The position numbers and the translations under genes were made by a program. Of a stretch of DNA of 7,002 bases, positions 1 through 6,620 are shown piece after piece; within the stretch, counting starts at the first letter, position 1, and each line of letters starts with the position of its first letter. The stretch spans positions 1 to 7,002 of the forward strand of contig DASQLD010000660.1 in NCBI GenBank assembly GCA_035630195.1. The letters are read 5' to 3'. Origin of the DNA: DASQDN01 sp035630195. Its GTDB lineage: Bacteria > Acidobacteriota > Terriglobia > Bryobacterales > Bryobacteraceae. The notes under the pieces were generated by a model that was not told the DNA's origin, did no database searches, and worked only from the letters and a program-made list of their open reading frames with translations.

Positions 1-952
1 CGCAGCCCAGACGGAAAGTCTTTTCCGTGATCCCCAACTCCAGCATTTGCTTGCGCTGGTTTTGATCGTATGGGCCGATCAGGAAGACGATCTCTGCCCG
101 CTCTTTGAATCCGGCCGCCCATATAGGCTCAAGATCGAACAGGTCGAGGAAGAAGAACTTTTCCGGAAATGTGAAGTATTCCTGCAGCAGCCTATATCCC
201 ACGAACGAGCGTCGAGGATACGGAAGCATCCCCTCCTCCTCGCCGAAACCGACGGGCTTCAATGCCGAGGGAGGCAGTGGCACGGGCTTGATCTTCGAAC
301 CTGGCGTTGGATCGCGAATCCAGATCTGCGTGCAGTTGGACGACATCAGCTCATACAGAACATGGACCAGCGAGCCCTCGCCATTTAAATAGATCCGCAG
401 TGAATCCATGCTGAGCTTCTGCAGTTCGACATCCGGTAGGCATTGCAGTTCCAGGCGCAGAGCAGCCGGCGAATCGGGCGCCTTGATGGACGGCTGCAGA
501 CGGTCCGGCGTCTTCCATTCCGCCGCCGACACCTCGACGGGCCAAAGCACAGTGTCGTAGCACGACCGGAATTTGCAGGGGACTCCCGCAACCGACTTCG
601 AGAACATTGGCGTCAGCCGCGGAATTTTGATTCCGCCCGGCGCCTTGCCTTGCTCCGGATCGACGTGGAATTGAACGATCGACATCGAAGGAATCGGTCG
701 AATGTAATGCGGATAGAGAATGCTCAACAACGCTTCCGTAATTTCCGGAAATTCGTCGTCGATTTTCAGGTGAACACGAGCTGCGAGAAAGGCAAACGCT
801 TCGAGCAGGCGCTCGACATGCGGATCTTCGCATTTGTCAGGTTCGAGGACGAGTCGTGATGCTACCTTGGGATACTTGTCTGCAAACTCGGCCCCAAGGT
901 GACGCAGGTACGTGAGTTCCCGCTCGTAGTAGAGCAGCAGGTCGTCACGCAC
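1..952 (-). CDS. tssF: Type VI secretion baseplate protein TssF (VasA/ImpG family), N-terminal 317 residues, cut by window edge
   Basis: TssF is a cytoplasmic baseplate wedge component that works with TssE, TssG and TssK to seed the Hcp tube and sheath. Translating the minus strand from GTG at 952 gives 317 codons with no stop before base 1; family members are usually around 600 residues, so about half is present. The start reads MRDDLLLYYERELTYLR, a classic TssF opening. Other family-like blocks are a helical stretch with RLLEAFAFLAARVHLKIDDE (about 48-67), LYPHYIRPIPSMSI (about 79-92) and a FPEKFFFLDL segment (about 262-271). The start overlaps the tssE stop by 8 nt. In-frame GTGs also occur at 964 and 958, but the 952 GTG sits 8 nt after a GGGGTGA Shine-Dalgarno-like sequence and gives the usual N-terminus. 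Identity is near certain; the exact start is likely. Confidence 0.95.
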   Translation of the reverse strand, partial: MRDDLLLYYERELTYLRHLGAEFADKYPKVASRLVLEPDKCEDPHVERLLEAFAFLAARVHLKIDDEFPEITEALLSILYPHYIRPIPSMSIVQFHVDPEQGKAPGGIKIPRLTPMFSKSVAGVPCKFRSCYDTVLWPVEVSAAEWKTPDRLQPSIKAPDSPAALRLELQCLPDVELQKLSMDSLRIYLNGEGSLVHVLYELMSSNCTQIWIRDPTPGSKIKPVPLPPSALKPVGFGEEEGMLPYPRRSFVGYRLLQEYFTFPEKFFFLDLFDLEPIWAAGFKERAEIVFLIGPYDQNQRKQMLELGITEKTFRLGC

Positions 953-1448
953 CGCCACGATCACCCCGAATCTGATACTCGCCGCTCGAAAGCTGCAGGA
1001 CTGTGTCGAAGGTGACCTGTTCCGGAGCAGGATCCATCTTGAGAAGGCCTTCGATTTGAAATCGGATCGTGCGATTCGACAGCGTTCCGTCTCCCTGGAC
1101 CGGAATCACGCGGGGCGATTCGAGCCGCGGCTCGAAGATCCGTATGGTGTTTTCAAGATGCCTCAGAAGTCGGACGCGGTCTTTGGGATTGTCGAAACTC
1201 ATCGATGAGAAGTCCGGCAACCCGTAGTTAAACATCGATTTCGTCAGTTCAGGAAACTCGTCACCCGTCGCGTCGGGACTCTGCCTCGTGTTGAGAAGCC
1301 ACTCGAGATCGCGGCGCACAGAAGCTTTGAGAAGGCGCACCGATTGGCTGCGTGTGAGCGCAGGTTCTTGCTTAGCGTCTGGCTCGCGGTCGATCAAACG
1401 TTCAAGAACGGATTGCGTTACAACCGACTCGTTTTCGATTCTCGCCAT
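945..1448 (-). CDS. tssE: Type VI secretion baseplate wedge protein TssE (gp25-like)
   Basis: TssE is the homologue of phage T4 gp25, a baseplate wedge protein that helps start sheath polymerisation in the cytoplasm. The 167-residue product has the family blocks in order: VLERLID near the N-terminus (14-20), SVRRDLEWLLNTR (43-55), SMFNYGLPDFSSMS (71-84), IRIFEPRL (102-109) with the conserved E-P-R-L core, and a C-terminal beta region ending in FDTVLQLSSGEY (147-158). Length is usual or slightly long for the family, because residues 21-42 form a polar spacer. The ATG start is 13 nt after the tssA TAG stop and is preceded by AGAGG with 7 nt spacing. The 3' end overlaps tssF by 8 nt. Placement between tssA and tssF fits a conserved baseplate cassette. 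Confidence 0.95.
   Translation of the reverse strand: MARIENESVVTQSVLERLIDREPDAKQEPALTRSQSVRLLKASVRRDLEWLLNTRQSPDATGDEFPELTKSMFNYGLPDFSSMSFDNPKDRVRLLRHLENTIRIFEPRLESPRVIPVQGDGTLSNRTIRFQIEGLLKMDPAPEQVTFDTVLQLSSGEYQIRGDRGGA
961..967 (-). promoter_or_regulatory. Ribosome binding site deciding the tssF GTG start
   Basis: The minus strand reads GGGGTGA here, inside the last codons of tssE, with 8 nt before the GTG at 952. The competing GTG at 964 lies within this motif and the GTG at 958 is only 2 nt from it, so the 952 start is favoured. The position within tssE suggests translational coupling. Confidence 0.55.
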
Positions 1449-1455
1449 GCTGCTG

Positions 1456-1460
1456 CCTCT
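1456..1460 (-). promoter_or_regulatory. Ribosome binding site of tssE
   Basis: The minus strand reads AGAGG in the short gap after the tssA stop codon, 7 nt before the tssE ATG. It supports the chosen start. Confidence 0.5.
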
Positions 1461-1461
1461 T

Positions 1462-3309
1462 CTACCTTGAGTGCGCGAGCGCCTGAACGGGGTCGAGACG
1501 GCAAATCTTGGAGTACAGTGCTCTCTTCACTTCTTCGGGAACTTCGCTATTCGACATGCAGCGATACAGAAGCGCGAATGCATGCGCCACCATGTCAGGC
1601 GATTCCCATTCTTCTAGCTGATGCTTGTCGATCGTCGCCGATAGCTCCTGCAAGATGGGGAACGCAATCGCCTCAGCTCCTGTCGAAAGGCACACCTGGG
1701 CCAGTTGCAGCCTGCGCTGGAACTTACCGCGGCCGGAATTTTGATGAGCTGCCTCTCGAATCAGGATCTCGAACGCATCCTGCTGGCGGCCCGATCGCGC
1801 TGCTTCCATCGCTAATTCAAATGCATCCGGCGCCTTTTCAGTGCCGTCTTGGGTCTCGGCTGCTTGCTCGGATTCCTCGTAGCGCGGTTCCCAAACCGGC
1901 ATCGGCGCCTGCGCTGGAGCAGATGGATCCTCGATAAAGGTCTTCAACCATTCGACCGTTTCGTTGTTCGCACACGGCGTATCATCCATCAACGACGACG
2001 TCATCAAGTCGGGATAAGACTTGAGAAGCGCTGCCAATTCGGCGCGGATCGCCGCTGCAACAGCCGAGTAGCCCAGCGCCTCCGCAGCGGTCACGACGTA
2101 ACGCTGCAGATCGAGCCACGCGCGACCGGCCGGACTCGCCATCGCAGCCTCAGCGATCTCAATTGCTTCGGCGTAACTTTGCTCGAGCAGCAGGCGCTTC
2201 AAACTTGTACGCGTCTCCGATGTGGGAGCCTCGAAAGTCGACGGATCCAGCGAATCACCGGCCCGCAGTTCGCCCCATCTCATGCCGCGAAGCATCAAAT
2301 AAGGCGCTGGACTATAGGGATCTTCGGTGCGCCAGAATCGAGCTGCTGAAGCGACTCGCTCGATCGCGTCTTCGCGATCGGCTGGCGCGGCTGACACCGA
2401 TCCCTTTGGACGAGGCTTTGCTTTCGCGGGAGCGGCTGCGGCGCCCGAGTATCCGATGGACTGACCGGCCTCAGCCTCTATTTCTGGTTCGGCAGCTTCC
2501 GGCTCTTCCTCATAGCTGCTTTCGGACGGCTCGTCCGGATCGGCTTCGAGCTTCGCCTGAAGAAGTTGATTGGATTGATGCCGGACTTCCTCAAGGATCG
2601 AACGCAGCTTGCTGAAGGACGGCGCGAACTCACCGAATTTTTCTTCGGTGATCGGCTGCAACTCCTCTAAAGCCGCCAAAAGGGCGTCGATGTCGGCAAC
2701 GCGCGACCGGTAAAGCTCTTTCGAAGTGCTGGCAAACGCTTTGTCCCACTCGTCGAGCGTCAGCTCGCCGGCAGCGACCGCCGCCTGGAACGCTTCCTGC
2801 TTTTCGTAGCTTTCGGCGGCGTCAGCCTCCCGGCCAAGTTTCTTTGCCTTTTGATAATCGAAGAGGGTCAGTCCCGACTTCGTTAAAGGCACACGCTTGA
2901 TCGGGACTTCAAGGTAGTGAGCACCCAGCCATTCGAGCGGCGCGGCGCGCATTTCCGCATCCCCATCATCGAGTTCCGGGTATAGTCCTTCCCAGAAGTT
3001 CTCTATCAGTCCGCGGATCAGCGTGACGCCCGAGATCAGCCCTGGAAATCCCTCCTTGTGCAGCATGGCCTCGGTAAGCCACACGGCAAGTTGAAGGTCC
3101 TTACTCTTGGTAGCGATCGATTCGCCGGCGAGCTTGATGACGAGCTGCCAATCGGCGACTTTGCGCTCGCGCTGCCAGTCGCCCATTGGGCCTTCATCAT
3201 CCTGCCGTCGGGCTTCTTTAATCTTGTCGAAGACCGGGGCATAGCGGAGATTCTCCCCGCCGGGACTGCTTTCGGAAATGGGATTGAGGATGTCTTCCCT
3301 GAGAGGCAT
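1462..3309 (-). CDS. tssA: Type VI secretion cap/assembly protein TssA (ImpA N-terminal domain, VasJ-like C-terminal region)
   Basis: TssA proteins bind the membrane complex and baseplate, and then cap the growing distal end of the sheath and tube. The 615-residue product begins with an ImpA-type N-terminal domain: SPGGENLRYAPVFDKI (15-30), MGDWQ (42-46), a SKDLQLAVWLTEAML helix (69-83) and FWEGLYPELDDGD (105-117). Residues about 255-312 form a low-complexity linker, first Glu/Ser/Pro-rich, then Ala/Pro/Lys-rich. A second helical domain follows, with FWRTEDPYSPAPYLMLRGMRW (325-345) and GRAWLDLQRYV (395-405). After another Pro/Glu-rich linker (about 460-495) comes a C-terminal helical region with GKFQRRLQLAQVCLSTG (528-544) and HQLEEWES (563-570), which resembles VasJ/TssA2-type proteins. 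The ATG is 6 nt after the tagJ stop and has no clear Shine-Dalgarno sequence, suggesting coupling. The assignment is firm; the subtype is inferred. Confidence 0.93.
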   Translation of the reverse strand: MPLREDILNPISESSPGGENLRYAPVFDKIKEARRQDDEGPMGDWQRERKVADWQLVIKLAGESIATKSKDLQLAVWLTEAMLHKEGFPGLISGVTLIRGLIENFWEGLYPELDDGDAEMRAAPLEWLGAHYLEVPIKRVPLTKSGLTLFDYQKAKKLGREADAAESYEKQEAFQAAVAAGELTLDEWDKAFASTSKELYRSRVADIDALLAALEELQPITEEKFGEFAPSFSKLRSILEEVRHQSNQLLQAKLEADPDEPSESSYEEEPEAAEPEIEAEAGQSIGYSGAAAAPAKAKPRPKGSVSAAPADREDAIERVASAARFWRTEDPYSPAPYLMLRGMRWGELRAGDSLDPSTFEAPTSETRTSLKRLLLEQSYAEAIEIAEAAMASPAGRAWLDLQRYVVTAAEALGYSAVAAAIRAELAALLKSYPDLMTSSLMDDTPCANNETVEWLKTFIEDPSAPAQAPMPVWEPRYEESEQAAETQDGTEKAPDAFELAMEAARSGRQQDAFEILIREAAHQNSGRGKFQRRLQLAQVCLSTGAEAIAFPILQELSATIDKHQLEEWESPDMVAHAFALLYRCMSNSEVPEEVKRALYSKICRLDPVQALAHSR

Positions 3310-3315
3310 GTGAGT

Positions 3316-4032
3316 TTACGCCGCGGCTGATTCTTGCGCTGTAAATTCTATCTTGCGCACTTCGAGCAGCGGGAACTCTTCGCCGTCAACGAGGAACACT
3401 TTCTGTCCAACCGGGATGGGTTCGCCGCCCGCGACTTCCTGCCAATGCGTCTCGCGGCCAAGACGCACGTTATCGTTTTCATTCGCAAACGATTTTGGAT
3501 ACTGAACCGGGATGAGGACTTCCCCCAATTCCGTATCTTTGAACGATGGACCGGTACGCACCAGGGCCGGAACCCATAAAAGATCACGGAGTTTCGTCGG
3601 AGCCTGGATCTCAATGGAATCGATGTGCTCGAACGGGATCCACATATATGCGCCCGCGGCGAACAGTTCGAGCCGTGGCCCAATGCGTGGATCGGCATCG
3701 ACGATGCTCGTGAAGGGCTGACCGTTCAGCGTGCCCGAGGACTGCTTATCAGACTGGCCGCTGGACATATCGCCTTGCGCGAACTTCTCAAGCCGGGTGC
3801 GCTCGGCATGCAGAGCCGAGAAATAGAGAACCGCTCCCATTTCCGAATTGCTGTTGTTCTGCGCGAGCACGTGCAGATGCTTTTCCGCTCTGTCAAATTC
3901 GCCGGCAAAACAGAGCAACTCGAATAAGAAAGTGCGGCGCCGGGGATCGGTGGGGTTATCCCTCACCTCAGCCGCCAGCGCCTTCACTGCGTCATTGAGT
4001 TTGCCGGCCTGAAATAGCTGCTTGGCCGTCAT
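3316..4032 (-). CDS. tagJ: Type VI secretion accessory protein TagJ (ImpE family), apparently short form
   Basis: TagJ/ImpE (HsiE1 in Pseudomonas aeruginosa) is an accessory protein of some T6SSs that binds the N-terminal region of TssB and is thought to influence the sheath or its recycling. The 238-residue product has a helical, TPR-like N-terminus (about 1-85) opening with AKQLFQAGKLNDAVKALAAEV and containing RRRTFLFELLCFAGEFDRAE (31-50). A short Ser/Gln/Gly-rich stretch (about 86-101) follows, and then the ImpE C-terminal domain: NGQPFTSIVDADPRIGPRLE (103-122), YMWIPFEHIDSIEI (129-142), KLRDLLWVPA (147-156) and GEVLIPVQYP (170-179). Compared with family members as I recall them, a second helical pair before the C-terminal domain appears to be missing. 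The gene starts 9 nt after the hcp stop with a poor ribosome binding site. No signal peptide or membrane segment is visible. Confidence 0.88.
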   Translation of the reverse strand: MTAKQLFQAGKLNDAVKALAAEVRDNPTDPRRRTFLFELLCFAGEFDRAEKHLHVLAQNNSNSEMGAVLYFSALHAERTRLEKFAQGDMSSGQSDKQSSGTLNGQPFTSIVDADPRIGPRLELFAAGAYMWIPFEHIDSIEIQAPTKLRDLLWVPALVRTGPSFKDTELGEVLIPVQYPKSFANENDNVRLGRETHWQEVAGGEPIPVGQKVFLVDGEEFPLLEVRKIEFTAQESAAA

Positions 4033-4041
4033 TTCAATTCG

Positions 4042-4524
4042 TTAGAGAGCCTTGTTTTCTTTCAGGCTGTACTTGAAGTCGAGACCGGCTTCGAGCGAGC
4101 CATCCGCTTTCTGGGCCTTGTACGTCCACTCGAGCTTCGAGTAGCTCATCGCGGCCGAATCATATGCTTCGTCCTGGCCCGAAGAGTAGCCCGTCTGGTA
4201 GCTGGAAACAAGCAGATCGTAGAACTTGAAGATCAGGTATTCCTGCGGAGTCTTTCCAGACTTGCGGCAGGTCAAAATCGCATCTTTAATGTGCTCGCCG
4301 GTGGCGCAGGCGATCGCCAGTTTGGGCGACGCATTGCACATACGGAACGTGAAGCTGAAGTCTCCGAAGGAAGCTTTGCCGGCGCTCAGACCGCCACCGT
4401 AGTTGGAGGTAGGATTGCTGACGCCCCATGAGAACGACATGATATCCAACTCGTCCTTGTGCTTGCTGTCCTTGGTCTCACCCTTGATCCCGTTGCCCAG
4501 CTTCAAAAACATATCACTTGCCAT
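4042..4524 (-). CDS. hcp: Type VI secretion tube protein Hcp
   Basis: Hcp forms stacked hexameric rings that make the inner tube; it is expelled on contraction and can carry effectors. The 160-residue product is a full-length single-domain Hcp. It has FLKLGNGIKGETKDSKHKDE (6-25), IMSFSWGVSNP (28-38), a DFSFTFRMCNASPKLAIAC core (55-73), TGEHIKDAILTCRKSGK (75-91) and EYLIFKFYDLLVSSYQTG (95-112). It ends in a short polar tail with no effector extension. I chose the ATG at 4,524 because it gives the canonical MASDMFLKLG start and follows AAGGAG by 11 nt. The reading frame stays open upstream to 4,683, but that extension runs across the stem-loop and into the tssC end and shows no homology-like features. 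The 100-nt 5' gap suggests separate control of its output. Confidence 0.97.
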   Translation of the reverse strand: MASDMFLKLGNGIKGETKDSKHKDELDIMSFSWGVSNPTSNYGGGLSAGKASFGDFSFTFRMCNASPKLAIACATGEHIKDAILTCRKSGKTPQEYLIFKFYDLLVSSYQTGYSSGQDEAYDSAAMSYSKLEWTYKAQKADGSLEAGLDFKYSLKENKAL

Positions 4525-4535
4525 AGTTGTGTAAT

Positions 4536-4541
4536 CTCCTT
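4536..4541 (-). promoter_or_regulatory. Strong ribosome binding site of hcp
   Basis: The minus strand reads AAGGAG, near-perfect to the anti-Shine-Dalgarno, embedded in an A-rich unstructured stretch with 11 nt before the hcp ATG. It is among the strongest Shine-Dalgarno sequences in the window, matching the need for abundant Hcp, and it decides the start against the longer open frame. Confidence 0.75.
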
Positions 4542-4573
4542 TTTTGTTTTGTTCTTGAAATTTGTTTTTATAG

Positions 4574-4599
4574 GTGAGGGGCGGATGGCCGCCCCTCAC
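4574..4599 (-). promoter_or_regulatory. Perfect intercistronic stem-loop between tssC and hcp
   Basis: An 11-bp perfect inverted repeat (GTGAGGGGCGG and CCGCCCCTCAC) flanks a 4-nt loop, 25 nt after the tssC stop and 49 nt before the hcp start. On the transcribed strand it is followed by CTATAAAAAC rather than a run of U, so it is not a standard intrinsic terminator. A role in mRNA processing or stabilisation, or in partial attenuation, would let hcp be expressed differently from tssBC. The structure is seen directly; its role is inferred. A REP-like dispersed repeat is an alternative. Confidence 0.7.
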
Positions 4600-4624
4600 A
4601 ACTAACGCGTCGAATGAAGCGTGG

Positions 4625-6109
4625 CTAGCCGCGTGTCGATGGCGGAAGTTCTGCCACCAGGCGCAGCGACACGGACAGCTCATCTAACTGGAAGTGAGGC
4701 CGGAGGAAGGCGACAGCGCGATACACGCCGGGCTTTCCGGGCACTTCGACCACATCGATGCGCGCTTCGCGCAACGGCTTACTGGCCTTCGTCGCGGGCG
4801 ACGCCTGATCATCCGGCGAGACGTAGTTGATGATCCACTGGTTCAGCCACTGTTCGCAATCGGCGCGGGACATGAAGCTACCAACCTTGTCTCTCATCAT
4901 CGCCTTCAGATAGTGGGCGAAACGAGAGCAGGCAAGGATATAAGGAAGCTGCGCGGACAAACGGGCATTAGCGTTCGCTGCATCCTTGTCATACACCTTC
5001 GGCCTTTGGGCGGACTGCACGCTGAAGAACGCGGCATAATCGGTGCCTTTGCAGTGAACGAGCGGAATGAATCCGAGATCCGCCAGTTCCTTTTCGCGAC
5101 GATCCGTGATCGGCACTTCCGTCGGGCACTTCATCGCAACATCGCCTTCGTCCGTATAGAAGTTGTGTACCGGCAAGCCCTGAACGAGACCGCCGCCTTC
5201 TACACCGCGAATCGATGCGCACCAACCGTACAAGGAAAACGCCTGTGTCAACCGGGCGCCCAGCGCCCAAGCGGCGTTCATCCAGCAATACTTGCTGTGA
5301 TCCGTGCCATCGACGTTCTCCTCATAGGAAAATCCTTCCACCGGGACGGTGTTCTTGCCGTATGGCAAGCGCGCCAAAACGCGCGGCAGAGCCAGGCCTA
5401 CGTAGCGGGAATCCTCACTCGCGCGGAAGGACTTCCACTTGGCGTACTCAGTGGTGTCGAATACCTTGCCGAGGTCGCGCGGAGCGTCGAGGTTGGTGTA
5501 AGTATCCAGATTGAAGAATTGAGGATCGGCCCCCGTCAGGAACGGAGCATGAGCCGAGGCCGCGACCTGCGAAATTCGCTCGATCAGCTCGATATCCTCT
5601 GGACCTTTGCCGAAGTGGTAGTCGCCGATGAGAGCTCCAAACGGAGCGCCACCAAATACACCAAACTCTTCTTCGTATACCTTCTTAAACAGCGCGCTCT
5701 GGTCAAACTCCGGCGCACGCTGCAAGTCCTTCAGAAGTTCTTTCTTGCCGACGTTCAGGATCTTAAGCTTCAGGCCTTCGCCCGTCTCGCTCTGGTTCAG
5801 CAGATACTTCAGGCCACGCCAAGTGCCTTCGAGCTTCTGGAACGCTTCGTGATGGAGAACTTCATTCAACTGAATCGAGATCAGGTGATCGATCTGCGCT
5901 ATACGAGCGTTGATCATCGCTTCCGCGTCTTTCGACACGGTCATCGATCCTTCGAGGACCTGGCTGACGAAGTTCGAGACCAAATCCTTACCCCGATCGC
6001 GCGAAGCGGGATCGCGAGCGAGGCGGCCCTGCTCTACGATCTGATCGAGTAAACCGAGTTCCGTTGTTTGAGTCGCTGCTGACGCAGCCGCTTTTTGCGC
6101 GTCACTCAT
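4625..6109 (-). CDS. tssC: Type VI secretion contractile sheath large subunit TssC (VipB)
   Basis: TssC pairs with TssB to form the helical contractile sheath around the Hcp tube in the cytoplasm. The 494-residue product is normal length. Family blocks in order are FQKLEGTWRGLKYLL (90-104), GAPFGALIGDYHF (154-166), LALPRVLARLPYG (239-251), GLPVHNFYTDEGDVAMKCP (311-329), ITDRREKELADLGFIPLVHC (334-353), TDYAAFFSVQSAQRPKVYD (356-374) and a QLPYILACSRFAHYLKAMMR region (387-406). The Ala/Thr-rich first 15 residues are variable. The ATG at 6,109 overlaps the tssB stop by 8 nt and follows AAGGGAG by 6 nt, so translation is probably coupled to tssB, as expected for subunits needed in 1:1 ratio. The TAG stop lies 100 nt before hcp. 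Confidence 0.97.
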   Translation of the reverse strand: MSDAQKAAASAATQTTELGLLDQIVEQGRLARDPASRDRGKDLVSNFVSQVLEGSMTVSKDAEAMINARIAQIDHLISIQLNEVLHHEAFQKLEGTWRGLKYLLNQSETGEGLKLKILNVGKKELLKDLQRAPEFDQSALFKKVYEEEFGVFGGAPFGALIGDYHFGKGPEDIELIERISQVAASAHAPFLTGADPQFFNLDTYTNLDAPRDLGKVFDTTEYAKWKSFRASEDSRYVGLALPRVLARLPYGKNTVPVEGFSYEENVDGTDHSKYCWMNAAWALGARLTQAFSLYGWCASIRGVEGGGLVQGLPVHNFYTDEGDVAMKCPTEVPITDRREKELADLGFIPLVHCKGTDYAAFFSVQSAQRPKVYDKDAANANARLSAQLPYILACSRFAHYLKAMMRDKVGSFMSRADCEQWLNQWIINYVSPDDQASPATKASKPLREARIDVVEVPGKPGVYRAVAFLRPHFQLDELSVSLRLVAELPPSTRG

Positions 6110-6620
6110 TGCCAGCTCCCTTCACTTCGCCCTTCAACTTCTCAAGCTTTTCAGAGCTGTTGACGGCGTCCATAAGTAATTCTTCAAGCTTGTCGTTGCC
6201 TTGCAGGCTGCCGCGGAGGTCGGACAGCTTGGTGCGGAGATCCAGTAGTTCGCGGATGGGTTTTACTTGCTTGGCGACGTTCTCGGGATCGAAATCTTCG
6301 AGGCTCTTAAAGTGGAGATCGACCTTGAGCTGCGGCGCATCCGGATCTTCGCTCAGCTTATTCTCAACGCTGAAGTTCAGGTGCGGCTTCATGCCTTCGA
6401 GAACCTGATCGAAATTGTCAGGATTGACCTCAACAAACTTGCGTTCCCGAAGCCGCGCCAGCGGCTGTTCCGGCTGACCGGTAAAATCACCGAGTACGCC
6501 AAGAACGAAAGGCAATTCCTTCATCTCAATCGCATCACCTACTTCGACGTCGTAAGTGACGTGAACGCGCGGTGGTCGAACACGATCCAGCTTATGCTGC
6601 GTGCTGTTGCTACGTGCCAT
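6102..6620 (-). CDS. tssB: Type VI secretion contractile sheath small subunit TssB (VipA)
   Basis: TssB is the small sheath subunit and intertwines with TssC. The 172-residue product is normal length and carries the diagnostic RVRPPRVHVTYDVE block (13-26), LPFVLGVLGDFTG (36-48), RKFVEVNPDNFDQVL (60-74), DFDPENVAKQV (109-119) and a C-terminal helical segment with NDKLEELLMDAV (142-153), ending in a Lys/Glu-rich tail. The N-terminus before RPPRV is short and polar; in systems with TagJ the N-terminal part of TssB is the known partner site, and tagJ lies two genes downstream of tssC. The ATG at 6,620 follows AAAAGGA by 7 nt. It is the first gene of the operon, preceded by a leader of about 260 nt and a strong promoter. 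Confidence 0.97.
   Translation of the reverse strand: MARSNSTQHKLDRVRPPRVHVTYDVEVGDAIEMKELPFVLGVLGDFTGQPEQPLARLRERKFVEVNPDNFDQVLEGMKPHLNFSVENKLSEDPDAPQLKVDLHFKSLEDFDPENVAKQVKPIRELLDLRTKLSDLRGSLQGNDKLEELLMDAVNSSEKLEKLKGEVKGAGNE
6116..6122 (-). promoter_or_regulatory. Ribosome binding site of tssC inside tssB
   Basis: The minus strand reads AAGGGAG within the final codons of tssB, 6 nt before the tssC ATG. It supports the start and the coupling of the two sheath genes. Confidence 0.6.

Noticed and set aside
351..859. Overlapping plus- and minus-strand frames at 351-833 and 443-859
   Set aside because: They are out-of-frame readings of tssF, which continues open in its own frame to base 1 with clear family motifs.
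1344..2615. Plus-strand frames at 1,344-1,937, 1,849-2,349 and 2,163-2,615
   Set aside because: They are antisense to tssA and tssE, have Arg-rich products, and show no domain or ribosome binding site support.
4567..4572. TATAAA on the minus strand as a -10 box for a separate hcp promoter
   Set aside because: No -35-like hexamer lies at 16-18 bp; the best TTGTGA is 23 bp away across the stem-loop. An internal promoter cannot be supported.
4574..4599. Stem-loop as an intrinsic terminator ending the tssBC transcript
   Set aside because: No U-run follows on the minus strand (CTATAAAAAC) and none follows on the plus strand, so complete termination is unlikely.
4525..4683. N-terminal extension of hcp by 53 codons
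   Set aside because: The extension runs across the stem-loop and the tssC end and is not Hcp-like. The internal ATG at 4,524 has a strong ribosome binding site and gives the canonical Hcp start.
4694..6052. Long open frame (452 codons) on the plus strand opposite tssC
   Set aside because: It lies entirely antisense to a clear full-length tssC. Its product is Arg/Leu/Ile-rich without recognisable motifs, and such mirror frames are common opposite GC-rich genes.
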